Positions 13,474 through 26,400 of a stretch of 64,000 bases of DNA are shown piece by piece. The notes beneath the pieces were generated by a model, which saw only the letters and a list, made by a program, of their open reading frames with translations, did no database searches and was not told where the DNA came from. Position 1 is the stretch's first letter. Every line of letters starts with the position of its first letter. The position numbers were made by a program, and so were the translations under genes. The stretch spans positions 48,845,153 through 48,909,152 of the forward strand of contig CM019217.1 in assembly GCA_009741485.1 (NCBI GenBank), written 5' to 3'. This DNA is from Malurus cyaneus samueli (Eukaryota > Chordata > Aves > Passeriformes > Maluridae).

Positions 13474-13589
13474 CCCTCCACTGCAAAAGTCCACAATCAC
13501 ATCTCCAGGCTTTGCAAGTTTCGTCACTGCTGCTACCAAATTATTCAGTTGCTGCTGCTTCCTTAGAGCCCGGTCTCTAGACATCTTTC
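13474..13589 (-). CDS. GSTCD: GSTCD coding exon 6, residues 408-446 (SAM-site first half)
   Basis: The exon is 116 nt, with acceptor CATCCCCAG. The translation GKMSRDRALRKQQQLNNLV is followed by KPGDVIVDFCSGG, the beta-1 strand and first part of the glycine-rich loop of a class I methyltransferase. The donor GTAATA falls exactly after the second Gly of the loop. The first exon of the methyltransferase half carries an early methionine at residue 410. Confidence 0.95.
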
Positions 13590-16500
13590 CTGGGGATGAC
13601 AGAGAAAATGCCTAAGTAGTGATCAGCAGTTCTCAACACCAACAATTTTACATGGGTAACTGCAAAGCTGAGATTAAAACTGAGTGGAACACTTGGGAAT
13701 CTTAATCCACTTCAAGCTAAATTCATATTTAACATATTAAATATTTGGTAGACCCTTCTCCAAAATTAACTTTCTTGTTGTTGCTGGTAATATATCCTTT
13801 GGAACAAACTCATATAAACTTAATGTAAAGCAATCAAACTGGTTTAAGCTCTGGCCTAATTATACTCCAATCCTGTGATTCATGCCCAGAGACAGAGCGC
13901 AAACACATTCACAAGGTTGCCAAAATATATCCTCATTTACCATAACTGTATTCACCATATTTAAGCAACTGAGTTTTAAAAGTTGAACTCTTTCTATTGT
14001 CAACTTTTTACATTTCATAATAACCAGCCCCATTTACTTAAATGATTGCATGTGCAAGGAGATAATTCTCAAAGTAACTATTTCCACACAGCAATGTCTG
14101 GCTTTCCACCACATCTGTAACCACCAGAACTGGTAAAACTACTAATTTCTTTCAAATGTTCTTGGTAAAGTCCAACATGGAGTTGCTCCAGATATAATGA
14201 ATTTGTTAAGTCAGCACTTATGTATTTGTAAAGCTGCATTTTATCTCAGTGGGACTGAGTGCTGACAGACTTATTCAAGACTCCCTTTGTTTGTTCAGAA
14301 AGCAGAGCTTGACATAGATATTGACAGCTCATCTTCACAATAAGAAAAGAGTATTGAAACAACCCTTTCAAATGAATTGTCACAAAGGAGAGTACAGTGC
14401 ACCAAACAATTCCAATGTTTTCTGAAATATTAACAACTTTTCTCCTACTTGGGAGCACCACACAAAATTTGAGCATGGATATTCTTCACTTTCATATAAA
14501 ATTTATTAAATCTGCCTATTAAAAATAAGTGTTTCCCAGTACTGACGTGTAGTTTAAAATAAAACCCACAAATCAGTCACTACAAAAACTGTTCAATTCT
14601 CATCACTACCAATTTAATTTATTATAAAGTTTGTTTCAAACTGTATCCTGAAAATGCGGGAGGGGGAGGAGTTTGTATACTTGATCATGAATAACACTTC
14701 ACTTTACAAATAAACAATCAATTTCAACAAACTTATCAGATAATATTATCACTACATCACTTCAGACAGAATGAGAAAAAGAACACTTGTCAAGATACTA
14801 CATTCTATACTGTCAGGGCAAAGAAAAAATTGTCAAAAGAAGGCAGAGGAAGTAGGGAAGAGTTTATTCTGTGCAGTTACTGAAGACTTTTTAAAAAATA
14901 ACAATGACATTTTAAATATATATTCCTAAGTCACTGTGTGGTGACACATTAACATTTGTACTGTTGCAGCTTCTGAGTGGAAATTTAAGAGGCTGAACAC
15001 CATCTCCTCAGTTATCAGCATCGTACATCTAAAATAGTGCACTTTATAAAAATAAAAACACTGTTACATTTCAAATATTTTACACACTCTGAGAAAGTTA
15101 TCATAAAGAATACTCATGTAAAAAAAGGCTTTCTAATAATGCATATAAATCCTTTAACACATATGTAAAATGCTGGATACATTTTAAGGAATCAACTCTT
15201 ACATGAGTAGATCCTCGGGAAAACGTTTGATGAAAGACTGTACCGGAAACCCCAATTCCTTGTGTGCCAGTATCTATGTGAAGCACTCCATAGCTATTCC
15301 CATACTTCCATTTGATAATCTTACATTTCAGATTTTCTCAACACCTACAGTTCTAACTGTAGCCAATGAAGATGCAGGAATTCCATCAAGTGCAAAAGCA
15401 CATGCTGTCACTATGTTTGAGCTAAAAATTCAGCTTCTGAGGTCAAGTGTCAGAAGACAAGTAATTGTGATCATTAAATACCAGAAAATCCTATACTAAA
15501 CCCCACACAAATATGTTCTCTGTGTACATGTAAATGAATGTACATTCACATACCTGCACACACAACCACAATCTACTGAGTTTTAAGAAGGAGAAGTTGT
15601 TCTGAACACAGCTTTAATCCTGCTGAGACTCCCTGACTAATAAGGAAATCAAGAAATCTAATTCATGTTTGTCTGCTGTATTCCCCACATCTGAAATAAA
15701 AACATAGCAAGGGGAGCACAAGTAAAATAGGGACTTTTATCAGGGTAATACAGGCTTCTACCGGGTTTTTCTCATCAATCAACATATCTAGTTTTGTTAC
15801 AATTATTTTGACTCTATCTGATAAAGTACTTCAAATGTTGTTGCTCTAAAATGAACAAAAAAAACCCCACAGATGCCATCCCGTTTTATGGAAGTAGCAA
15901 GAAACCAAGTCATATTTGAATTGTTTCGTCTGATAAGCAAATGAGCAGCCAAGCAAATCTAGACTTCCCAAGAGATCCACTTTCCTTAGAAGTGAGCTAG
16001 AAGTTGTTCATACACAACATCCACATCTGGTTGTGATTACACAGCTCTAAGAGGTGTGACTGCATCTCAGAACACTAAATCTGAGCTTGCTTTAAAGAAA
16101 CCAGTTTGGACACTGACAGCAACCCTGCTATGACAGCTCTCCATGTAGGACAAGCCAGCTTTCCAAAAACCTGTTCAGCTCCTATGCTGCTAAAAACCAA
16201 GCAACCCCCTTAAAATTAGCTCAGCTTATGTCTATAAAACAAAAGCACACTTCTAACTGCAGCACAAACCTACCTTTGTGATACTGCAAGTCCAGAACTA
16301 GTAGACAGCAGTAGCAATAGGCACAAATAACTACAAGTAAGCAGGGACAAATCCTGGATATTATACAGGATAAAATTTCAAATTCAGCTAAAAACAGAAA
16401 AGCAAGCTTTTCAAAATCACAACAAAAGCATAAACAGAGGTTTTTGTCTGACAGGATTCACTATGGACTTGCCCTTTTAATCTCAAGACAGGACACACTG

Positions 16501-19500
16501 AAAACCTTATTTAGAAATACACTGTGACACTGTGATGATAAAGGGTCAGCTCTCTTCTGGGTTTGAACACAAAATTTGCCTCATAAGCTTAGGTGGCTTC
16601 ATTTACATGGCACCCCATTTTAAACAGGGGTTCGCTCTCACAAGCATTATCTTAAAAAAAAAAAAAACCCTTTGACCTTCAAAAATATTTTTTCTATTTG
16701 GTGAAAATAAGCAATGTAAGTACCTAAAGCTCATTCATGGTATAAAGTTGTAAGCTGCTGTAGTGAAAAGCCCTCAGAATTCAAGTCTTCCTGGATTCAA
16801 GTAACTGTCACAATTAAGTTATTGGGATTTCTTGCAATTTCTTTTCTCTTGATAACTTTTGTATCACTCTCTTACATCCACTTTCAACTTCATTCTTCTT
16901 ATGACAGGGACCAGACAGACTATTTTGTTTTCAATCCTGCCTCTCAGCGGGTATTAACACAAATGTTCTGAGCCATTTTTCTACACTATATATAAGGACA
17001 GAATACACCTGTCATGCCTCAGACAGCAAAAAAATCCATTCATGCAAATGCTTCTACTTCCTTATCCACCTATCTCTTGTTCTCCAACACTAAGGTTTTA
17101 CCTAACAGTTCTGGGATTTATAAGTATTAAGTACAACTCCTGAAAACACCATCAAATTTTCATACTGTGCAAAATTAGCAAATAGATTCTAGAATCCCTA
17201 AAAATCAAAAAATAAAATAATAACAGGTTTCATCAGCAGAAACAGGTCCACTACTAGTAGACTACTTAGTACTCATCTAGTTGACCTCATACTAAATTAA
17301 TAAGATTTTTTTTTTAAAAAACAAGCCAACAGTCTTCAAAAACTCTAGAAATTAACTCTTCATGATCACCAACCAACAAGGTTCATCCTCTTTTACTGTG
17401 TATGCAATAAGTAGTAAATATTCCCTTGAAAGATGGATAAAATCAAGCTTGAAAACACAGTGAGCCGTGATGTGGCCTGTAGAGAATGATAGTTAGCATG
17501 GTTAACTAGTCCTTTATTACAGCAAACAGGCAATAAATTCAACTTGAAATATATTGCATAGAAAAATACTATAGCTAACTTCGCATTTCACAAGTGCTGT
17601 GACAGTAAACAATGTTAATTGCTGTCTTCAAGAACAGTTAGAGAGAAAAAGTAGTTTGGAATTTAGCCCTACATGGCAAAACGTTGAAGAATGTGACATT
17701 TTCCTATGACACACTGAAAGGTCCCCATAAAATTATTTGCTCCCTTTGTAAGAACACAACTAACAGATTGCCATTCAGTCCCAGAAAGATTAATTTTCAA
17801 TAGATGGTCACAACAAAAATATTTTACTTAGCTTCACAAATCCAACATTACTGTTAATTCAGCTCACATTGAGCAGAACTTTACATTTTCTCTGGCATTC
17901 AGGGGTCTTGCACTTTGGCACAAATAAATAATAACTTTTCAGAAGACAAACTCCCCCTTATTTTTGTATTACCTTGGTCAGCATTCAAGTTCATATAATC
18001 CTTTAGTCCTCAAATAATGCTTTCACATTTCTCAAGTTAAACTTTAAAAGTCATTAAAGTATCCTTATTAAAAAAAAAGTATCACCTCTAACAATTTAAC
18101 CCTTTTCAACTTTCAAATCCTATCATAGTGTATCTGAACATGCAGCTACCAACACATACACATAACATACAGTATGGACATTCTCCTATTCCATACAGTA
18201 GGATTGCATACTTCTATTGATTTACAAATATGTTTTTATTAGGTTTTACATAAGCTTCAGTTAAGTAATTCAAATTATAACATGATTATACTTTTCATGG
18301 AAATTCAGGGGAAGTACCTTTATTGCTATACTGATTAAGTGCAGCAAAAAGGCTCAGTAACTACAAAGCGATAGATACAGTTTTACTGTTTTATACTAAG
18401 CTGTACAACCTTTTCTGAAACCAATGCTTTTTTAATGGTAGTTCCTTATGATAATTCAGCATATTCTATTTCCTAATACCCACAATATCTTCTGCTAAAC
18501 TATTTTTGATACCTGTTGTCAGGTGGCGGCTGTTGTTTACCTCTTTGTTTTGGGGTTTGTTGCACTTTTGTGTTAGGGACAGGGGTTTTGTGTTTACAGA
18601 GTACAAGTCAGATTAACAGAGCTGTACAGTAGTTCCCACACAACCACTAGAAAAAGCAGAATTCAAAAAGATGTAAGGATTCCAGCTTAGCTGACATTTA
18701 TTTACAAAGAAATACTATTAACAGCCAAAAACAATACCACCTTCTTTTGATGAATCTTCCAATAAATACAGTTAACAAAGACAATAACTTTGCTGTGGGC
18801 CACTGGTCACCTTGGTTAATTGAACAATGTTCAACTTCAGCTGCTTTTTTTCAAATCTGTGGGCCAATGCTGCAAGTCAAAGATCTGCCCTCCCCTTCTC
18901 CTGCCTGGGACCACCATCCAGCTGCTCTCTTTGCACTGCACTGCCTACCTTCCCCTCCCTCCTAAGCAGCAACTTGTTAGCTTTCAGAAACATCTGTTTC
19001 CTACTTATTGTATGACCACAGCAGAGGAGTGAGGAGAAGTATCAGGAGATGGGCCAATCAGTCTCAGCATCATCTGTAACTATGCCATGGCAAACACCCA
19101 GTGCAATCACACCCTTCATCAAAAGGCAAACAGGCATTCAAGAGACAAATGTGTCTCAATTCTCCTCTACCTCTTCTAATGGTGGAGGGAGGCAACTTCG
19201 ACTGGGCAAAAGGGGATGATTACATCTTTTGAGCACTATTTGAATTCAGTACAGAAAATAGTGTGTCTGTGGTGTGCACTCTTGGGCATAACTCAAAGTA
19301 GGGGACCCCAAAAGTGTGGCTGTTGAGAGAGCAATCAGATCACCACAGCATTCAGACTTGAATACCTCCTTATTTATATAGATCTGCCAATTTACAAAAG
19401 CAAAATATTACATTCTTATGGTTTCAGCTTTGGGAATAAAGCAGATTTTCACTCCAGGGTAGCTATAAAACAACACCACAAAATGATCCTAACCAATTCC

Positions 19501-20888
19501 TCATGGCCATCTAGATTATTACTGTCCTCCATACCTCACCTCTTCCTATTTTTAAGTACACTCTCCATTCACTCTTGGAAAATTAAAATATGAGCTAAAG
19601 ATTCAGTGGAAACACTGTTTTATACAGGAGGTTGCAATGGAAAATTCTAATTTTCCTTTCATTTTACTATTAACTTTTTATGAAATAGCTTGTTTTATAA
19701 GATGCCTGTCTGAAGCAGAAAAAAAACATATCTCAATGCCCAGAGTGTATGTTTATGAATAAAAGCAATCAGCAGCCACATTTAGCCACACAGTTCAGTG
19801 GAAGTTGGCTTGGCTTTTTTAATTGTTTGTGTCGATTTGTTTCCACCCTGACTGGATGTTTATCAATATATATTCTGGAATTACAAGGTTTGGAACCAGC
19901 CCACATGTCTTTAGTTGTTGGTAAAAGGGCATGTAAATGCTTGCATTTTTAAGAGGTAACAGGCACATATGCTAACTCTGCAGCTTCACGTATTCCTAAA
20001 AGGAGCAATCTCTATTAAATGATCAAAATGTTATTAAGTTGTCTTGGCATAGTTGGAATGTTTATTCACCATTTCCTGTCAGAGCACTGCATTAATTTAG
20101 TTCACCACAACAATTATTAAGATTTTCAGGAAAGTTGTGTTATTTTGTTTTTTAACTTATTTCTGAGCAGGATGGGACTAACAAATGGGTTGATAAAGGT
20201 CATCGTTTTTTGCCCAGAGCCTCCTTTCAGCTGAGAACACATGGATGCTCTGCACTTGGCAGCTCAGAAGGCATCAGTCTCCATTCTGCAAAGTCCAGAC
20301 TTTGAACACTTGAATGTTCCTGAGAAGCATCAGAGAACAAACAGCATTCATGAAGTTATTCATGTGCACATATAGAAAAATGGCATCAGCATTCACAAGG
20401 CTGGAGGAAAACAAAGAAAACCTTCTAATCATTACAAATAAAGCCTATAAACTTTCCTTCTGGAGAATGCACAGCATGCATTTTGAGTCAACAGGTTAAG
20501 GCCAGAAAAGAAAATACCAGAGTCCACACTATGTTTTATTACATAAAGTTTTTTCTTATTAAATGTGATGATGTTTTAGCTACAATAAAGGGATTACAAG
20601 AAGAGAATGCTACAATGCATGATTTAAAATACACAGAGCAATAATCAAAAGGACAGGAAAGACAACTGCACTCCAAGAGAGCATTTTATTGATTTTTTTA
20701 GACAGGAGTCCCTCCTGATCTTACTAATGAATCTGCTCTTTATTAAGGCAAGCTGTGCAAAATAGTTTTATCACTTCAGGCACAAAAACCCCCTACATCT
20801 CCCATATGCTATCTTGGTGTAGTGTAAAAAGTCAGACAGCTAAGAAAACTGACCCTTGACAACCTAAGCAGGAATTTTATCTGCTCTC

Positions 20889-20904
20889 TTTTTTTTTTTT
20901 TTTT
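20889..20904. repeat. T16 homopolymer run
   Basis: Uninterrupted run of 16 T in GSTCD intron 5. No flanking element body recognised. Confidence 0.9.
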
Positions 20905-23440
20905 GCATTAAAGCACTTTAAGCAAGGAAACAGTAAGGCACCTTTAAAAACCATAAAGACATACAGATGCTAGTAAAAAGGCAAAATTAATGTTGAGGTC
21001 TCCCTGAATGTAACTATGTTCTACTTAAAAAAGATTTCTTGTTTGTTTTTTTTTCCAACTGCTTATCTTCAACTTATCTTCTGACTACTCAACAGACACA
21101 AACAGCTAACATAATGTTTACACATTAATCTACTATTTATACTATTTTTAAACTATTTTGTAGGAGATTATGAAGCCTCTATATGTACTTAAATTAATGA
21201 GTGCCATCCACACTAGTATGTATTTGCTAGCCATGCTCTCCCAAGTTTTTCACATTATAATATTGCCAAAAGCAATCTTCACAAAAATCATGTATCAGCA
21301 CCTTTCCCAAAACACTAGATTAGTTCCAAAGTTCTCAGCTTCTACCTGTTTGAGCTAACTGACAATGGCTGTTCTCATTCTGAAGTGTTTGAGATTCATT
21401 TTTTTCAACCTATTTTTCTTGAATCCCAAAGATTACAGAATTATTTTATTTTAAAAGTCATGACAGAATTATGAGCAGAAAAAAAGAGTGCAATCAGCCT
21501 TCTTTCATATATATTTATATACTGCCTCTCTTCCAGTCCTCTTTCTTTTTCTTAGCCTTTCTGCCTCACCTTCATTTCTTTAGGCTCAAGATGCAATAAA
21601 GTCAGCTCTTTTGCCTGTATCTTATGCTCCTTAGGTGCCCAAACCCATCTAACACTTAGAGCAAAGTGTTTAAGATGTGAGGAGGAAAGCACAGCAACAC
21701 AAACCTTAAAAAGTGAAAGATGAGAAAACATTTGAGGAAGAATAAAGGAAAGAGAAAAGCAACCTCTGCTGTACTAAGGGGAAAAGGACTCTAACCCCAA
21801 AAGGAGTGCTGTTCTACACAATATTATATACCAAATGGCAGCAACATCCAACATCCAACATCCTTGGGAGGCAGGGGTTGCTCACTTTCTGCAAAATTTC
21901 TTCAAATGAAGACGTCACTGCCAGACAACAAAACCAGAATCAAATGGTTTGTTTATCTCTCACAAGCCTAATACATGGATTAACAGCTACTGTCTTGCTG
22001 AGAAAAGGGAACTGAAGTCAGTTCTCACCCGGGACTAAGAGTGCTGCTCTCTTGCAAAAACAGGAAAGCTCTTTACCCAGCAGGAACCAGAGCCAGCTGC
22101 TGCTGAGGTCAGAGAAAGGGCCAAAAGCCCCTGCCATTCACACTCACAGCTGGCCAGCAGCAGTTTGCCGGCAGGGGACCAGCTCTCAGTAGTTAAGAGG
22201 CAGCAAGAACAGAGATTTCCCTTTCTGAGCTCCTCATGCTGAATTGTTCATAACTGATTTCTAAAGAAAAGGTAAGGACTAAATAGCCTCTGTACGGAAG
22301 TTGTGAATAGCAAAGAGTTTAAGGAAAACCTAAAAGACCCCTTCTGAGATATTACATATACACCAACTCATTAATTCCCATCACCACCTCTAATTCAGAA
22401 AAAAATTAGATGCTAGCTGCATTAATAATTTGGATTATTCCTATCTTTGATTTGCTTGTCCATAAGATTGACAGAGACTGAATGAACAATACAGAAACAA
22501 GAAAAGCTGCTTAGAAGACAGACATTTCGTTTGGCCCTTATGTGGGCAACTGGACAGTTGGCTGCAGGACAACCAGCAGGACTTTCAGCTTAACTTTACA
22601 TGTTTTGCTTGTTTGCTTTACAAAGATTAATGGCTGGAGGAATGAAAAGGAATTTCATCCTTGAAATTCCATCCTGCATTTCAGTCATTACAAAAACTAA
22701 ATCCCACACTGCAAAGATTTGATGACTGATTCATAACACACTGACATTTCAATATGCAAATAACAACATTATTCCACAATGACCGTATATAACTTCCAAA
22801 GGCATCCCAGTTTCCCAGTTATACATGGAAAGGCCAAGGTTATACACATTTCTCTGTTCTCTGAATTCTGTCTGATCTACACATTGCAATTATCACAGCA
22901 CTTATAGCTTGATCCTATATAAATCTGGAGTTTATGAAAATTTTAGGGAATTCAATCACTTTTTTCTGTATCAAATGAGCGTCTTTGGTATTCATGTGGT
23001 TTATGTTAACTAAAAGGGCTGAAAAAACATTCAAGAGTTCAGAGGAAATATAGGAATTACAAAACTTCATCATAAGGTTTTCATTCAGTAACAGTAACTG
23101 CTTGACCACTCAATGTTTTCCCTTTCATTTCTTTTTTTTTCTAATTAATTTTTGAAGCAAATCTGGGGGAGAGGCGAATCAAAAACCTGCAGTTTAGACA
23201 GTAAACACAATTATTTCCTTTGAATACTTAGCTAAGTAGAATATTTTCTATACAATTCAAGTGAGTCACCAGCTTTGGATAAGTGTTCTTTTAATCATTG
23301 ATGTTGAAGGTCAGTATCTGCTTGTGCCAGGTTACCAGCTGACCTCTGTAAATGCTGATGACCAACATTAAAGTTGAACTCTGGAATAAATAAACTTTTG
23401 TCATAAGTAGTACATATGACAGATTTGAGAAAAACAAACA

Positions 23441-23458
23441 ACACCACCACCACCACCA
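23441..23458. repeat. Short (ACC)n microsatellite
   Basis: Five perfect ACC units inside an A-rich stretch of GSTCD intron 5. Confidence 0.85.
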
Positions 23459-26400
23459 AAACATTTCAATCTGCATTTTTCTTAGTCTTTTCCCTCCAAT
23501 GCTTTCTCAGACTATGAAAGCAAAATGAGTAAGCCATGAGGTGCTGGGATGGCAGTCCTTCAACCATAATTAAGTGCCTATTACAGAACGCCTGCTGTGC
23601 AATTTTGTGCAGCTACTGAATTGTTCTTTAGTAAGTTTATGGAGTTCGTAGTAACCAGTGTGGGTCACAACCAACATGTATCTAAGCATTCTCAGCTTTG
23701 AGGCGTTCTGTGACTATGTAGAAAGAACCAGACCACTTACTAATCAAAGATGGCATTTACCATTACAGAAAAAAACCCACTGGCTTTATAACAAATGTAT
23801 TCATAAAGACAGCCCATCCATTGGTACTCCCACCACCTTTAAAGTCGAAACAGATATTTATCCACATTAACAGAATCAGGGCATTTTGCTGAATGCTTCT
23901 CTGCCAAGTGCTCTTTTTCATTGTTGTCAGAAATCCAAACCTCCCATACAAATTCTGTCAAGTTAGGTAAAGCACAAATCGACTATAATCAGCACAAACA
24001 GATGCAGTGGATGACAAACCAATGAAATAAACAGAATAAATATCCACTCCTTTCCTTTCAATATATATAAAAATAATCATATGGTAATCTGGATCATATT
24101 ACATAGCAATAATTGCCCATTCTCAACAAATGCTAATTTATTGCACACTTTATGCCAGAAAGATTGTGAAGCTAAACAGTCCTGCCATCAATAGAAAATT
24201 CTTCATGACAAGTCAAAAACATGCAACATAAAGGCCATAAAAGCTTACATCAAGTTTAAAAGATTAAAATTAAATAAAATTTCAGTATGTTTCAATGCAT
24301 TTCTACATGGAAGGCTACACATTTAAAAAGAAGGGGAAATACCTCTCAAATAACACAGAACTGTCAGTTAATGATACACAACACTTCACAAATAAATACA
24401 TTCCTAGAAGATTTTCAGAGCATGTATAAAATACCAATTAAGAGACAAGTTGATTATATCAATTCAAAAGTTCCCAAATAATGGAATTTTTTTTTTTAAT
24501 TCTGACTAATCCGATCCAAGATCACTTCAGAAACACTGCTGAAAAGCTAATTGTGAACACAGTTCTCCACTACATGCTTATATGCCTGACAAAAGAGCAA
24601 AAGAGGGTCTTGTCTTATTACAAGAACTAAAAGTCCTCAAGCTTGAAAATATTGTCACCTGTTAACTCACTTTCCTGAAATCCAAAGCAGAGGCAAAATT
24701 GAGTTTCCAAGACAACAAATATATAAAATTGGCACTTGGTGCCCAATCATTGGTTCTAATAATAAAAGACTCCTTTCACTTGTGTCTTAAGCAGCTTTGT
24801 GCCAGGTGGCCTTTTGCTTTATTCTTACATAGTTTAAGAAAGCAAATAAATCCCTTCAATCATCTTTGAAACAGATACCTGGATTTAAATGGGGGAGGGG
24901 AAAAAAGTTAATGAAACTGAGGGCACTAGCCCAGTACTGCATTAAAGCTCTCCAGGCTTTTCAAGTAAGGGCATTAGGAAACAAAGTCATGACTTCATCT
25001 GGCTCTTCCACAGTGAGCAACTGGGAACAGCTGACAGTGGACAAAGAGGAGCACTGTCAGCTTTACACATCACTTCTGTTTACTGTACAAACTACCAGCA
25101 CACTTAAAGCCACCTAACCAAACAAGAAAGGTCATTCATAGACTTACCTCCAACACAAAACCTCTACTAATTTAGAGGAGCAAATGTACAACAGTATCCT
25201 CTTCCTTTTCATGTTCTCTTTTCATTACTTTACAACATGTGAACAAAATTAGACAAACAGTTTAGAGGGGACCAAGAGAAAAAAATTGTGCAGCATGAAC
25301 CTAAGTCAATTCAAACAGCTTGTTGAATTTCTATAAATTGAAGCCAACAGAAATGAAAAACTATGAACTCTTTTCCAACAGAAGTTAATCAGCCTAGTCA
25401 AATAAACAAAGACTCAGGCTAAAGAAACACCTGCCTTCAGAAACTCAAAAAACAAAATATATTTCCCACTAATTGCCAGAAGGCAGGTTCATCGAAACAT
25501 CTGCTTTAATGACTAAACATAGACTATAAACCTAAGACATTTAAACAACAATTATCTGCAGTGTGTTGTGCAGAAAATGGGCTTTGACACAAACTTGATG
25601 TGTCAGTAGAGTATCAAAGGAGCCAAAAGCTGGAAAATAAGCAAAAAAACCCAGCAGAAAAAGTCATCACAGCAACATCTTTTTGGATAAGACCTCTGGA
25701 GGTCATACTGCCCCTCTAGTACAAAAACCAACTCAGAACTCTTTTTTTCCTTCACCATCACCAAATGTAGATAAAGAGTTGTGATACCGGAGGTCATACA
25801 GACACATTTACTCTGTCATCATCATTTAATGCTGTTGCAGAAATCGATCCAATAGGTCACCAAGTATCCATGGCTACAGACCCCCTTATCACCTAATAAA
25901 TTGTAAGAGGGGATGTCTAGCATTGAAAAAAATGAATAGTTGGTAGACTTTATAGCAGCACCTGTCAAAGAAGTGCTTCAGTAGTGCATCTGCTAAGCTG
26001 TTCCTGGACTAGCAGTTTTCAAACATAAAATCTGTTCTAATATATATCAGCACGCATTTCTGATAAATGACTGTAGGAAAGCTTTGCATCATTTATAAAT
26101 GAGCACACTCTAAAATCACTACATAAAGAGGAAAATAAAACCTCTGTTCTGCAAGGATTTTTTTGGTATATTTGAGAAAAACTGGCCTGTCAGACATGCA
26201 TATACACACAAATTGGGCTTAAGCACATGCATATGAAGTTCAGGCAGCAATAGTTACCTTCTTCAGAGTGGGGTTAATAGTTTGCTCTTCTGTTACCCTA
26301 CTGTCCTAAGTCTTCCTACTCACAAACTCCACACAGAAAAATCTACAAGATTCCTACTGCATCCCACTCTACGTACATGTACACACAGCCAGCATTCTTT

